From assembly GCF_023638055.1 (NCBI RefSeq), contig NZ_JAKRVY010000001.1, positions 317,815-381,814 of the forward strand: 64,000 nt of DNA, given 5' to 3'. The translations under genes and the position numbers were made by a program. Shown here piece after piece: positions 23,438 to 32,942 of the stretch (its first letter is position 1; each line of letters opens with the position of its first letter). The notes under the pieces are model-generated. The model saw nothing but the letters and a program-made list of their open reading frames with translations, ran no database searches and was not told the origin of the DNA. This DNA comes from Natranaeroarchaeum aerophilus (GTDB lineage: Archaea; Halobacteriota; Halobacteria; Halobacteriales; Natronoarchaeaceae).

Positions 23438-25735
23438 ATGAGTTCGGCCGTCGACGAAGACACGGCCCAGACGATCGCCGAAGGGCGCGAGACGATCGGT
23501 GGGATCCTCACTGGCGCACAGAAGCATCTCCAGAAGGCGTTTATGGCCTTCGTCATCGGGATGATGGGGACGATCTGGGCCATGCGGATCTACGTCTGGG
23601 ACTTCCTCGAAGCAAACACGACCTCCCGGATGAGCGAAGCCGTCGCGTCCAACACGGACATCGTCGTCAGGACGCCCTTTGACGTTATTCTCCTGCAGAT
23701 CAAGATCGGGCTGGTCGTCGGTGCGCTCTGTACGATTCCGGTGCTCGTCTACTACGGTCGAGAGGCGATCCTCGAACGCGCAGAGGAGTCGATTCCGATC
23801 AACCAGCGACGCATCGCCGGGTTCGTGATCGCCATCCTCGGGCTGTTCGTCGGCGGGATCGTCTACGCCTACTCTTTCTTTTTCCCCTTCATGTTCGATT
23901 TCCTCGCGACCAACGCGACGAACGCGGGGATCAAACCCAGCTACGGGATCGTCAGGTACACCGAATTCATCATCCTGCTAACGCTTTCTTTTGGTCTCGC
24001 CGCACAGCTCCCGCTCGCGATGGCCGTGTTATCCTACACTGAAATCGTCTCCTACGAGACGTTCCGCGACAAGTGGAAGTACGCCGTGCTCGGCATCTTC
24101 GTCTTCGGGATGATCTTCTCGCCGCCGGATCCGTTCACCCAGATCATGTGGGGTGTCCCGCTGGTGACGCTGTACGCCGCCAGTCTCGGCCTCGCCAAGG
24201 TGATCACCAACGTCAAGCGCGCCGGGCAGGCTCCTGACCCGGTCGAATCCGGGAAGTTCCGCCGCAAGGCAGGTGTAGTCGGTATCGCCGCAGCCGGCGT
24301 CTTTGCCGGGACGTTCGCGTTCCTCGCGCTGGGTGGTGTCGAACTCCTCAATGCCCAGTTGCTCCCGCGGCTTCCCGACCTGCTCCATCCCGGCGGTGAC
24401 ATCGCTGTCGGCGGGACGCTCGACTGGACGATCACAGCCCTGCAGGCGGGGCTTCTCACGGGGCTGCTCGGGGTTGCCTACTACACCCTCGGAATCCTCA
24501 AAGCGCCCGTCCAGCCGAAGTACTCCGAGCGTGGGGTCGGGGGCCCTGCTCCGGCGAGTGCGGGCGATCCGGCCGAGATCGACCTGGACGGGCTCGATGC
24601 CGCGGGTATCCAGTCGGCCCCGCCGGAGGCTTTCGCCGACCTAACCGAAGACGAGGCGCTGGGGCATGCACAGACGGCGATGGAGGCCGACCAGCCTGAG
24701 AAGGCGCAGGCGATCCTTGACCGGTTCGACGAGGCGGAGGAAGCCGAGGAAGCCGACGCAACGGCAGCAGATACTGAGGAAACGTCTGCTGAGGAAGACG
24801 GCTCGGATATCGTCACTGACACTGCTTCCGGGATGCTCAATCCCTTCTTCTCCGAGGAGAAAGACGAGGACGACATCGGCGGCTACTTCTATGATATCCG
24901 TTTCATCGTCGAGAGTCTCACCTCGAAGATGTTCCGGATCTTCGGCGTCTTCACCGTCGTCTTCGTCGGTCTGTTCATGTGGCTGTACTCCGGCGGAATC
25001 GGACTTATTCGTGAACAGTTCCTGGCCCGGGTCCCGCCGGAGCTCCGGACCGAGGTACAGGAAGCGACTGGCGAAGGCATCGCTCGGCCAACCTATCTCC
25101 CGGGCGTCGAGATCAACGAGACGTTCGCGGCGACCGATGAGGTCATCGCGCTCCACCCTGTCGAGGTGCTGATATTCGAGGTGCAGGTCAGCGGTATCAT
25201 CGCCCTCGTGGCGGTGCTCCCGATGATCCTCTACTACGCCTGGCCCGCCCTCGAAGAGCGAGGACTCGTCAGCGACGACGCCGGATCACGCAGCGTCTTC
25301 TACACCTGGGGGGCGTACCTCTTTGCAAGCCTGATCGGCGGGAGCCTGCTTGGCTTCTTCATCATCGCTCCGGCGATCATTTCCTGGTTAGTCGCCGACG
25401 CGGTCGACGCCGGGATGATCGTCGCCTTCCGGCTCAGGAACTTCTTCTGGATGGTCTTTTTCCTGACCGCCGGGATCGGCCTGCTCGCGAACATCCCGAT
25501 GACGATGTGGCTCTTTGCCCGGAACAACATCATCTCTTTCGAGGCGATGTACTCTCGCTGGCGGATCGTCACGATCACGATCTTCGCGCTCTCGGCGGCG
25601 TTCTCGCCCGGCGGCCTCTTCACAATGCTGTTGCTCGCCATCCCGATCGCGCTCGCGTACCTGATCGGGCTGGCGATCCTGTGGGTGCTCACGCTGCCGC
25701 GACGAAAACTCCGGCGGGGCGGAACGCCATCGTAG
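23438..25735 (+). CDS. tatC2: Twin TatC fusion (TatCt)
   Basis: A 765-residue protein containing two TatC domains in tandem, about residues 10-265 and 500-755, joined by two extra membrane helices and an acidic Asp/Glu/Ala linker at about 400-485. Each half shows TatC marks such as FSPPDPFTQIMWGVPL in the first and FSPGGLFTMLLLAIPI in the second. This fused, 14-helix TatCt is a known haloarchaeal speciality; in Haloferax both TatC types are required. The gene fits the many RR-signal lipoproteins seen in this window. Confidence 0.95.
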   Translation: MSSAVDEDTAQTIAEGRETIGGILTGAQKHLQKAFMAFVIGMMGTIWAMRIYVWDFLEANTTSRMSEAVASNTDIVVRTPFDVILLQIKIGLVVGALCTIPVLVYYGREAILERAEESIPINQRRIAGFVIAILGLFVGGIVYAYSFFFPFMFDFLATNATNAGIKPSYGIVRYTEFIILLTLSFGLAAQLPLAMAVLSYTEIVSYETFRDKWKYAVLGIFVFGMIFSPPDPFTQIMWGVPLVTLYAASLGLAKVITNVKRAGQAPDPVESGKFRRKAGVVGIAAAGVFAGTFAFLALGGVELLNAQLLPRLPDLLHPGGDIAVGGTLDWTITALQAGLLTGLLGVAYYTLGILKAPVQPKYSERGVGGPAPASAGDPAEIDLDGLDAAGIQSAPPEAFADLTEDEALGHAQTAMEADQPEKAQAILDRFDEAEEAEEADATAADTEETSAEEDGSDIVTDTASGMLNPFFSEEKDEDDIGGYFYDIRFIVESLTSKMFRIFGVFTVVFVGLFMWLYSGGIGLIREQFLARVPPELRTEVQEATGEGIARPTYLPGVEINETFAATDEVIALHPVEVLIFEVQVSGIIALVAVLPMILYYAWPALEERGLVSDDAGSRSVFYTWGAYLFASLIGGSLLGFFIIAPAIISWLVADAVDAGMIVAFRLRNFFWMVFFLTAGIGLLANIPMTMWLFARNNIISFEAMYSRWRIVTITIFALSAAFSPGGLFTMLLLAIPIALAYLIGLAILWVLTLPRRKLRRGGTPS

Positions 25736-25808
25736 CCGAGCAGTGTCTGGATTCCTGGAGCGCTCCGGCAGTCGCCATTCTTAGTAGCCCCGGGTCGTAT
25801 TCTCGGGT

Positions 25809-25985
25809 ATGCCAAAGATCAGCGTCGAGATACCACAGGAACTGCTCGAAGATCTCGACGACCACGTCGGTGATGAGGGCAAGTACGTCAACCGCAGCGA
25901 CGCGATCCGGGCGTCGATCAGAAAGAACCTCGATATTTTAGACGAGATCGACGCCCGTCACGGCCGTCTCGACTCGGAGAACTGA
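25809..25985 (+). CDS. Ribbon-helix-helix (CopG-like) DNA-binding protein
   Basis: A 58-residue protein starting MPKISVEIPQELLEDLDDHV. The strand KISVEIP is the DNA-contacting ribbon, and the helices ELLEDLDDHVG and NRSDAIRASIRKNL complete the RHH fold; it dimerises to bind DNA. Conserved haloarchaeal RHH regulators of this length are common. The target is unknown. It lies 73 bp after tatC2 on the same strand and converges with rlmE 18 bp further on. Confidence 0.88.
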   Translation: MPKISVEIPQELLEDLDDHVGDEGKYVNRSDAIRASIRKNLDILDEIDARHGRLDSEN

Positions 25986-26003
25986 TCGACCCGCTCGGAA
26001 GAA

Positions 26004-26783
26004 CTAGTCGATCCGCTCGGCGAAGCCGAACTGCGGCTTGACGTCCTCGATCCGCACGTCGACGGTCTCGCCGATCTCGGTGTCGGGGACGAACAGCCGA
26101 AAGCCCTCGACGCTGGCGATGCCGTCGCCCTCGCCCCCGACGTCCTCGATAGTTACCGTCACCTCGTCACCCACACGGACCGGCGCAGTCAGGCGGTCCT
26201 TGGCGACGAGATAGATCTCGGAGGACTCATCGCGGGAGGCATCCGGCGTCATCGTCCGGACGTACTTGAACTCCGCTTTCATGTCCTCGCGGAGCGGGTC
26301 GACGTCCTGTCCCTGAAAGATCTTCACGGCGAAGTCGCCGCCGCTGTCGAGGACCTCCAGTGCAGTCTCGAAGGCCATCCGTGCGAGGTGTGCCGACCGC
26401 GCCGCGTCGAGGTTGTACTCACCGGTCATGTTCGGGGCCATATCCGAGATGACGACATCGACATCGCCTGCGACTTCACGGACCTGTTCGCGAGCGTCCT
26501 CGTCGGTCATGTCACCGCGGATCGTTTCGACTGTCGCGTCGGTCTCGATATCGTCGATCCGCTGGCGGTCGACACCGATGACGGTGCCGTCAGCACCTAC
26601 TTCTTCGGCTGCGACTTCCATCCATCCGCCGGGAGCGGCCCCGAGGTCGACGACCACATCGCCCTGCCCGAGGAGGTTCTCTTCGCGGTCTAGCTGCTTG
26701 AGCTTGAACGCCGATCGCGACCGGTAGCCCTGCTGTTTCGCTCGATTGTAGTATTTGTCTTTCCGTGGCATCTGATTGGGCAT
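26004..26783 (-). CDS. rlmE: 23S rRNA 2'-O-uridine methyltransferase RlmE with C-terminal TRAM domain
   Basis: SAM-dependent methyltransferase of the FtsJ/RrmJ type, 259 residues. The SAM loop is DLGAAPGGWMEVA (about 46-58), with K-D-K-E catalytic residues expected at KYYNRAKQQGYRSRSAFKL (K near 37), ISDMAPNMTG (D near 111), VKIFQG (K near 154) and SSEIYLV (E near 187). The last ~60 residues form a TRAM beta-barrel (VRVGDEVTVTIEDVGGEGDGIA), an RNA-binding addition typical of haloarchaeal RlmE. The start could be M1 or M5. Divergent from pcn. Confidence 0.94.
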   Translation of the reverse strand: MPNQMPRKDKYYNRAKQQGYRSRSAFKLKQLDREENLLGQGDVVVDLGAAPGGWMEVAAEEVGADGTVIGVDRQRIDDIETDATVETIRGDMTDEDAREQVREVAGDVDVVISDMAPNMTGEYNLDAARSAHLARMAFETALEVLDSGGDFAVKIFQGQDVDPLREDMKAEFKYVRTMTPDASRDESSEIYLVAKDRLTAPVRVGDEVTVTIEDVGGEGDGIASVEGFRLFVPDTEIGETVDVRIEDVKPQFGFAERID

Positions 26784-26871
26784 AGTTGACCGTCCGAGCG
26801 TTTACGCGCTTCGCTTGGCGGCTCCCCGGCATGTCACACTGTAGGCCTCACGCGCGAGCGCGAACGCGTGG

Positions 26872-26880
26872 GTTTTTATG
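26872..26880 (+). promoter_or_regulatory. TATA-like box of pcn
   Basis: GTTTTTATG, 26-34 bp upstream of the PCNA start codon, preceded by a CG-only palindrome-like stretch around 26850-26870. Confidence 0.5.
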
Positions 26881-26905
26881 GTGCGGGGGCACAAACTGAT
26901 GATAT

Positions 26906-27649
26906 ATGTTCAAGGCGATCGTTAGCGCGGAGACGCTCAAAACGGCTCTGGACTCCGTGAGCGTGCTGGTCGACGAGTGCAAGATTCATCTCAACGAGGA
27001 CGGCATCTCGATTCGAGCGGTCGATCCGGCCAACGTCGGTATGGTCGATCTCTCGCTGGACGCAACGGCATTCGAGTCCTACGAGGCTGATGGCGGTCTG
27101 ATCGGCGTCAATCTCACCCGGCTCGAAGACATCGCCGGGATGGCCGATTCGGGACAGCTCATCGAACTCGAGCTCGACGAGGAGACGCGCAAGCTTCACA
27201 TCCAGATCGACGGGCTGGAGTACACCCTCGCACTGATCGACCCGGACTCGATCCGACAGGAACCCGACATTCCGGATCTCGACCTCCCCGCGGAAGTCGT
27301 CATCGAGGGCAAGGATATCGATCGCGCAGTGAAAGCCGCCGATATGGTCTCCGATCACATCGCACTGGGCGTCGACGCCACCGACGATCAGTTCTACGTG
27401 CAGGCGGCGGGCGACACCGACGACGTCCACCTCGAACTCGATGAGGGCGACCTGATCGATCTCCAGTCCGGCGATGCCGAGTCGCTCTTTAGCCTCGACT
27501 ATCTCAAGGACATGAACAAGGCAATCGCCAACGACGGCGAAGTAACAATGGAACTCGGCGAGGAGTTCCCGGTCAAACTTCACTTCGAGATCGCCGAAGG
27601 CAACGGGAACGTGACCTTCATGCTCGCACCGCGGATTCAGTCCGACTGA
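26906..27649 (+). CDS. pcn: DNA polymerase sliding clamp PCNA
   Basis: Trimeric replication clamp of 247 residues, normal for PCNA. Begins [19 protein letters not shown] and shows the interdomain connector and the PIP-box docking region. The second-domain strands include [22 protein letters not shown], and the C-terminus ends in MLAPRIQ, the clamp's conserved tail. It tethers DNA polymerase, ligase, Fen1 and RNase HII. As in many haloarchaea it is a single-copy gene, here monocistronic with its own promoter; priL lies 1.8 kb downstream. Confidence 0.97.
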   Translation: MFKAIVSAETLKTALDSVSVLVDECKIHLNEDGISIRAVDPANVGMVDLSLDATAFESYEADGGLIGVNLTRLEDIAGMADSGQLIELELDEETRKLHIQIDGLEYTLALIDPDSIRQEPDIPDLDLPAEVVIEGKDIDRAVKAADMVSDHIALGVDATDDQFYVQAAGDTDDVHLELDEGDLIDLQSGDAESLFSLDYLKDMNKAIANDGEVTMELGEEFPVKLHFEIAEGNGNVTFMLAPRIQSD

Positions 27650-27780
27650 TACGTTCGACCGTTCTCAGCTGTTGAGTCGGAAGGTGCCTTTTATTAGTCT
27701 TCATCCCTCACATCTGAATACGTCAAACGGCACAGACGCCGTTCTCACGACGTAAAAACACCATCTTCCGTTAACAATCT

Positions 27781-28740
27781 ATGACCAAAACTATCGCCGT
27801 CAGCAACACGCCGTTTATCAAAGAAGACGTAGTCAGCGAACAGCTCTCCGCCATCGATCACGAACTTGTACCGATCGAAACCGGTGACACCGACGGGATC
27901 GTTGAGGCCGACCCCAACGCGGTGATCCTCGACGTGAACACCGGGGTTACGGCAGAGCTCGTCGCCCAGCTCGACAACCTCGAGATCGTCGCCCGCGCCG
28001 GGACGGGCTTTGATAACGTCGACGTTGAAGCCTGTCAGGATGCAGGAATTCCGGTGGTCAACGTCCCTGGCTACTCGACGAACGAGGTATCGACACATGC
28101 CTTCTCCCTGCTGCTCGCGTGCCGACGGACGCTCGTCGAGTACGATCGAGACGTCAAGGCAGAAGAGTGGAACTGGATGCCAAACCGGACGTTCCCCCGG
28201 TTTTACGGCTCGACACTCGGGATCGTCTCCTTTGGGACGATCGCCCGGCGGATCGCCGAACTCACTGCAGGGTTCGATCTCGATCTGGTCGTCTACGATC
28301 CGTACGTCGATCAGGAGGTCGCCGACGAGTACGACGCCGAGATCGTCGAGTTCGACGAACTGCTCGAACGCTCGGACGCCGTGACGATCCACGCACCACT
28401 CACCGACGAGACCCATCACATGTTCGACGCCGAGGCGTTCGAGACGATGGCCGACCACGCGATCGTGGTCAACGTCGGCCGGGGCGGGATCATCGACGAG
28501 GACGCGCTCTACGACGCGCTGGTCGAGCGGGAGATCTTCGGTGCCGGTCTCGACGTGATGGAGGAGGAACCGCCGTTTGGATCGAAGCTTCTGGAGCGTG
28601 ACGATGTCGTGCTCACGCCCCACGCGGCGTGGTACTCGGCGGACTCACATCAGGATCTGAACGAGACGGTCTCGAACGACGTCCTGCGCGCGCTGCAGGG
28701 CGAGGACCCCGAGAACACGGTCGAGCCGAAAGGCTGGTAG
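27781..28740 (+). CDS. CtBP-like D-2-hydroxyacid dehydrogenase
   Basis: A 319-residue protein of the D-isomer-specific 2-hydroxyacid dehydrogenase family, annotated as C-terminal binding protein type. Catalytic Arg is in NVGRGGIIDEDAL, Glu in MEEEPPFGS and His in LTPHAAWYS. The substrate-binding loop GTGFDNVDVEACQDAGIPVVN is typical. The nucleotide loop reads LGIVSFGTIARR rather than the standard GFGxIG, so NAD binding may be altered. The reaction is unknown. It is preceded by a 131-bp gap and is not in an obvious operon. Confidence 0.85.
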   Translation: MTKTIAVSNTPFIKEDVVSEQLSAIDHELVPIETGDTDGIVEADPNAVILDVNTGVTAELVAQLDNLEIVARAGTGFDNVDVEACQDAGIPVVNVPGYSTNEVSTHAFSLLLACRRTLVEYDRDVKAEEWNWMPNRTFPRFYGSTLGIVSFGTIARRIAELTAGFDLDLVVYDPYVDQEVADEYDAEIVEFDELLERSDAVTIHAPLTDETHHMFDAEAFETMADHAIVVNVGRGGIIDEDALYDALVEREIFGAGLDVMEEEPPFGSKLLERDDVVLTPHAAWYSADSHQDLNETVSNDVLRALQGEDPENTVEPKGW

Positions 28741-28772
28741 GCGACTTTCGACCGGGTTCGTGAGGGCACCGC

Positions 28773-29360
28773 TCAGTGGCCGTCGATCACGCGTTTTGCA
28801 GCGACTGCTTTCTCTTTCCAGCCGTAGCCCTCCTCGTGGACGTGTCGTTTCGAGTCGACCAGTTCCTCGGGTGAGGACTCCTCGAACCCGCCCCGGGCCC
28901 AGGTGCCGCTCTCGTGGAGCCACTCGATGACGTTCTCGCGGGTCTCGGGCCAGTCCAGTCCGACCATCTCGAACCAGGCGATCAGCGCGAAGACGCTGTT
29001 GTCGTGACAGCCCGGCACCGAACCCTCCTCGTAGATGGTTTTGACGGGATCGTGGGTCGGCGTGCTGACGCGCTCTTTGCGCTCTTCGGGCGTCAGCAAC
29101 TCTAGCACGCCCTCGGCTTCGCGAACGCGGTGCTCCCGCTGGAGCTGTTCGAGCGCCGCGGCGTGCAGCCCGCTCCAGCGCCCGTCGACGGCCTCCCGGA
29201 GGGTCGACTCGGCACACGGCTCCGCCGATAGCACCGACAGAATCGCCGTATACGCGCGTTCGATCTCGTGCCACTCCGTCCCCGAGAACCGGCACTCCGG
29301 CTCGTGGAGGTTATTCGTCGTCCGGCAGCCGGGACACGGGTACGCGAAGTACGACGTCAC
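28773..29360 (-). CDS. Conserved protein with N-terminal CxxC, divergent from priL
   Basis: A 195-residue soluble protein. It opens MTSYFAYPCPGCRTTNNLHE with Cys pairs at 9/12 and further Cys in PECRF and near PGCHDN, suggesting a zinc knuckle. The middle is helical. The C-terminal ~85 residues (PGCHDNSVFALIAWFEMVG, then WARGGFEESSPEEL) faintly resemble a PriCT-type primase C-terminal helix bundle; this is a low-certainty resemblance. It is divergent from the primase large subunit gene by 84 bp, which is why a replication link is worth testing. Otherwise unrecognised. Confidence 0.6.
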   Translation of the reverse strand: MTSYFAYPCPGCRTTNNLHEPECRFSGTEWHEIERAYTAILSVLSAEPCAESTLREAVDGRWSGLHAAALEQLQREHRVREAEGVLELLTPEERKERVSTPTHDPVKTIYEEGSVPGCHDNSVFALIAWFEMVGLDWPETRENVIEWLHESGTWARGGFEESSPEELVDSKRHVHEEGYGWKEKAVAAKRVIDGH

Positions 29361-29444
29361 ATCCGCTCATACGTGGTCGATCCCAAAAACGCCCCGGTTG
29401 TGGGATCGGTCGTTTTATCCTGCCGCGAACGCAATCCCGGAGCG

Positions 29445-30467
29445 ATGAAGCGCCTCTACGCCCGGTACCCGTTCCTCGACGACGCCCGCAAAGCCGTCGA
29501 AGCGGCGGAGGTCGATCTCGTCGAACTCGTGAACCGCGACGGTGCGGCCGCCGTCGACCGGGCCGTAGAGCGCGTCGACGCCGCGTTGCGAGAGGGAACC
29601 ATCGGCCAGCCCCATCGTCGCACTCGCGTCGAGTTGCTCTCCTACCCGATCGCTCGCGTCCTCGTCTCACTCGTCGACGAGCACGTACTGATCCGCAAGT
29701 ACGCCCACGCCGAGGCGGCCGCCGCTCGCGAGCGGTTCGAGGCGGATCTCTCTTCGGACGACCAGCTCAAAAGCACCAGCGACGAGCGCCTCACCGTCGA
29801 CCGCTTGCTCGCCGAGTTCAACCTCGCTGGCGACGTTCGCCCGGCTTCCGAGGGCTACCGCGTCGCCGTCGGGTCGTATCTCCGGCTCTCTGCGGACCTC
29901 GACGGGGAGGACTGGCGACTGGTCAATCGCGCGCTCTCGAACGGATCGGTCCCCGTCGAGGCGGCGGAGCTCCACGACCTGCTCCAGCAGGCGATCCGGG
30001 ACCGGATCACGGAGGGGCTTCCGCTCTCGGTCCCCGATCCGATCGCAGCGGGGCTCGACGATGCGGTCGATAGTCTCGACGAGTCGCTCGCGGACCGCCA
30101 GCTCAGCACCGACTTCGACGCCGTCCGGCCCGATCTGTTTCCGCCATGCGTCCAGGCGCTCCTCGACCGTGTCGAGACGGGCGACGACCTCGACCACACC
30201 GGCCGGTTCGCGCTGACGGCCTTCCTTACGAGCGTGGGGATGTCCCCCGATGAGGTCGCCGAGATTTCGGCTGGCGACGACGTCAACGACGAGACAATCC
30301 AGTATCAGGCTGCGCATCTGGGAGCAAACGGGACGGGGGAGTATCCACCACCGAGCTGTGCGACGATGGACGCGTTTGGACTCTGCGTCGACAAGGATGA
30401 GCTCTGTTCGGAGATTGACCATCCGCTTACCTATTACGACGAACGGCTGGATGCGTCCGCCGAGTAG
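29445..30467 (+). CDS. priL: DNA primase large subunit
   Basis: Regulatory, iron-sulfur subunit of the archaeo-eukaryotic primase, 340 residues. The helical N-terminal part begins MKRLYARYPFLDDARKAVEA. Four Cys are in the C-terminal half, C227 in LFPPCVQALL and those in PPSCATMDAFGLCVDKDELC, which should hold the 4Fe-4S cluster. The ATG at 29445 is selected because upstream in-frame sequence overlaps the divergent gene. The small subunit priS is not in the window. Confidence 0.94.
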   Translation: MKRLYARYPFLDDARKAVEAAEVDLVELVNRDGAAAVDRAVERVDAALREGTIGQPHRRTRVELLSYPIARVLVSLVDEHVLIRKYAHAEAAAARERFEADLSSDDQLKSTSDERLTVDRLLAEFNLAGDVRPASEGYRVAVGSYLRLSADLDGEDWRLVNRALSNGSVPVEAAELHDLLQQAIRDRITEGLPLSVPDPIAAGLDDAVDSLDESLADRQLSTDFDAVRPDLFPPCVQALLDRVETGDDLDHTGRFALTAFLTSVGMSPDEVAEISAGDDVNDETIQYQAAHLGANGTGEYPPPSCATMDAFGLCVDKDELCSEIDHPLTYYDERLDASAE

Positions 30468-30476
30468 CCGTCGAAA

Positions 30477-30728
30477 TCAGTCAAACCCGTGGTCTTCGTC
30501 CGCTTCGTCGTTGTCTTCCGCACTGACAGTGTACGCCAGCACAACGCCGACCGCAGCCATCAGCAGAATAAAGAAGATCACGCTCCCGACGAGCAACATT
30601 CCGCCATCATCCGTCAGCGCTCCGTCGGTCGCGTAGGTCGATCCGACCCACATCATCGTGGCGATCATGACCGCGACAGCACCGACGGCTGCGACGATTT
30701 CGATCACTCGTTCCCGCTCGAGGTCCAT
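30477..30728 (-). CDS. Small two-helix membrane protein (probably DUF7472-like)
   Basis: An 83-residue protein with two membrane segments, at about residues 9-30 (IVAAVGAVAVMIATMMWV) and 44-66 (MLLVGSVIFFILLMAAVGVV), and an acidic cytoplasmic tail ending in DEDHGFD. The start MDLERERVIEIV is at 30728; the longer frame is not supported. Conserved next to the primase gene in haloarchaea as far as I recall. Function unknown. Confidence 0.7.
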   Translation of the reverse strand: MDLERERVIEIVAAVGAVAVMIATMMWVGSTYATDGALTDDGGMLLVGSVIFFILLMAAVGVVLAYTVSAEDNDEADEDHGFD

Positions 30729-30921
30729 ACCCCATCGAACCCACGGGCCGATCAAAAGCGCTTCGATGAGTGTGTCTCGGCCGGTATGGTACGAGAAGAC
30801 CGACTCCTCGGACCTGCGGCCCCTGTGACTATGCCACAAACCACTTCTACTGGTCCCGGGCCCTCATGGATGACACAGGATCTGGGGAAGCCTTAGGCCG
30901 CTCCAGAACCTACCAGCTAGT

Positions 30922-31563
30922 ATGACGCACTCCGCACACACACCCGCGTCAGCCGCTCTCCCCGACAGTTCGCTGGAGGAGCTCGACGACCGCTCACGCC
31001 GGGCACTGACCGAACGAATAGCAGTCACCGCGCTCGGTCGCGGGACCTACGAGGTTGTCGGCCAATCCGAGGACGCCTATCTCGTCGACCTCCCGGCCGG
31101 TCGCTGTACCTGTCCGGACTACCGATTCCGCGACGAGCGATGCAAACACGTTCGACGCGTGGCCATCGAGATTACGGCCGGTCGTGTGCCCGCACCGGAT
31201 CAGATCGCCGTCGGCTGCGAACGCTGTGGCGAGACTCTGTTCGCCGATCGCACAGCTCCCGAACCATACCTCTGTCCCTCTCACGATCTCTCTGTGGGGG
31301 ACGCCGTCTACGACCGCGAGACAGGCCAGCGACTCCTTGTTGTCGGGCTGTCGGACCGCCGTGCTGACGAGGTGTCAATCTCCACGATTCGGGGCACCGT
31401 CGCCGACCACTACTCGAACCGCGAGTACGACGCCGACGACCCCGTGGTCTCCGTTGTCTATCCGGACTCGTTTGAGCTAACCAATCACGGTCCCGTCCCC
31501 GGCTCGCTGACCGTCTACTCCTTCCCGCGTTCGCGGCTCTCAACCGAGCCGCTTTCGGACTGA
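30922..31563 (+). CDS. SWIM zinc-finger protein
   Basis: A 213-residue protein with a SWIM-type zinc finger, CTCPDYRFRDERCKH (C-x-C-x10-C-x-H), at about residues 56-72. SWIM domains bind DNA or proteins, for example in recombination mediators. A second Cys set, CERCGETL and CPSH, follows at about 99-120, probably a zinc ribbon. The C-terminal half is beta-rich and resembles no family I can name. The protein is probably a nucleic-acid-associated factor; its target is unknown. Promoter context is a GC-rich 82-bp gap. Confidence 0.8.
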   Translation: MTHSAHTPASAALPDSSLEELDDRSRRALTERIAVTALGRGTYEVVGQSEDAYLVDLPAGRCTCPDYRFRDERCKHVRRVAIEITAGRVPAPDQIAVGCERCGETLFADRTAPEPYLCPSHDLSVGDAVYDRETGQRLLVVGLSDRRADEVSISTIRGTVADHYSNREYDADDPVVSVVYPDSFELTNHGPVPGSLTVYSFPRSRLSTEPLSD

Positions 31564-31570
31564 AGGGCTC

Positions 31571-32884
31571 TCATCGCCGCTCGATCTGCATTTCCATCCC
31601 CTCGGCGGGGTGCATCGTGAGCGAGCCTCGCAGATCGAGTGGGCCGTCGTCAACCCTGTCCAGCGTCCACTCGCTCGCGACCGTCGCCAGCACCATCGTC
31701 GCCTCTACGAGCGAGAACCGCTTGCCGATACAGCTTCGAGGCCCCGCGCCGAACGGAAAGTATGAAAACTGCGGGTTCGATGGGGACTCCCAGCGTTCCG
31801 GCCTGAACGCCTCCGGCTCTTCGAAATTCGCCGGGTCACGGTGGATCGCCCACTGTGGTAACATCACCAGCGCACCCTCCGGAACCGTGTAGCCGCCGAG
31901 TTCGACGTCCTCCGTCGTCTGCCGGAACATCGTGTACACCGGCGGATACAATCGCATCGCCTCGTCCAGCACCCAGCGGGTGTACTCCAGTCGTGGGATG
32001 TCCGCCATGCCCGGTTTCCCATCGAGAACCTCGTCGATCTCCTCGTGCAGTCGGGCCTCTGCCCTGGGATTCTCTGAGAGAAGGTAGAAGGCGTACGTGA
32101 GCGTCAGTGCCGTCGTGTCGTGGCCCGCCAGCAGCATCGTCATTGCCTCGTCACGGACCTGTTTGTCCCCAATCTGCCCCTCATCACGAGCGCGTAACAG
32201 GATCGAGAGCAGATCGTCGCCGTCCAGCCCCTCGGCCGACCGCTCTGCCACAACGTCGTCGATGACGCCTTCGAGGGTCTCGATCGCCGCCCGGTACTGG
32301 CGGTTCTCCGCAGTCGGTAGCCAGTCGGGAACGATCGCCCGCCGCGGGTCCGGCTCGAACCGGCGACCCAGCGGCTCCAGATTCTCCTGAACGATACGAG
32401 TTCGCTCCGGGCCGAGCTCGGTGCCAAACATCGCGTCGACGATGATCTCGACGGTCACCGTCGCCATTTCGACCTCGATATCGCGCACATCGCCGTCCGC
32501 CCAGCCGCCGGTGAGTCTCGCGGCGCGGGTCGCCATCATCTCCGTGAGTTCGTCGATCCGATCCGGCGCGAACGCTGGCTTGGCTATCTGGCGCATCTCC
32601 CGCCAGAACTCACCTTCGCTCAACAGTAGCCCGTTGCCGAGTAGCTCCTCCATCGCGTCGCTCTGGAACTTCGGCTTGCGAAAGCGATCCGGCTCTACCA
32701 CGAGCACCTGCTCCACGAGGTGAGGAGAGGAGACCATATACGTCTCGTTCGGCCCCAGGTCGAACGTCGCGACGTCGCCGTAGGCGTCCCGGACTGCCTC
32801 CATGAACCGGAAGGGGTCACGGGAGTAGTACGGAGTGGTCCCGACGATCGGGAAGTTGTTCGGACCGGGGGGCTTGGGATGCAT
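31571..32884 (-). CDS. Cytochrome P450
   Basis: A 437-residue soluble-type P450 monooxygenase. The oxygen-activation I-helix AGHDTTAL is near residue 240, the ExxR core helix DEAMRLYPP near 310, and the heme loop FPFGAGPRSCIGKRFS near 380-395, with the Cys that binds the heme iron. Haloarchaeal P450s of this CYP174-like type are known as single genes. The substrate is unknown; isoprenoid or carotenoid oxidation is speculation. A redox partner is not visible nearby. It follows hjc on the same strand with a 58-bp gap. Confidence 0.93.
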   Translation of the reverse strand: MHPKPPGPNNFPIVGTTPYYSRDPFRFMEAVRDAYGDVATFDLGPNETYMVSSPHLVEQVLVVEPDRFRKPKFQSDAMEELLGNGLLLSEGEFWREMRQIAKPAFAPDRIDELTEMMATRAARLTGGWADGDVRDIEVEMATVTVEIIVDAMFGTELGPERTRIVQENLEPLGRRFEPDPRRAIVPDWLPTAENRQYRAAIETLEGVIDDVVAERSAEGLDGDDLLSILLRARDEGQIGDKQVRDEAMTMLLAGHDTTALTLTYAFYLLSENPRAEARLHEEIDEVLDGKPGMADIPRLEYTRWVLDEAMRLYPPVYTMFRQTTEDVELGGYTVPEGALVMLPQWAIHRDPANFEEPEAFRPERWESPSNPQFSYFPFGAGPRSCIGKRFSLVEATMVLATVASEWTLDRVDDGPLDLRGSLTMHPAEGMEMQIERR

Positions 32885-32942
32885 TTGTCCGGATCTTGGC
32901 CCACACAGGTATGAACCGCACGCAGGTAAGATATCTGACAGT

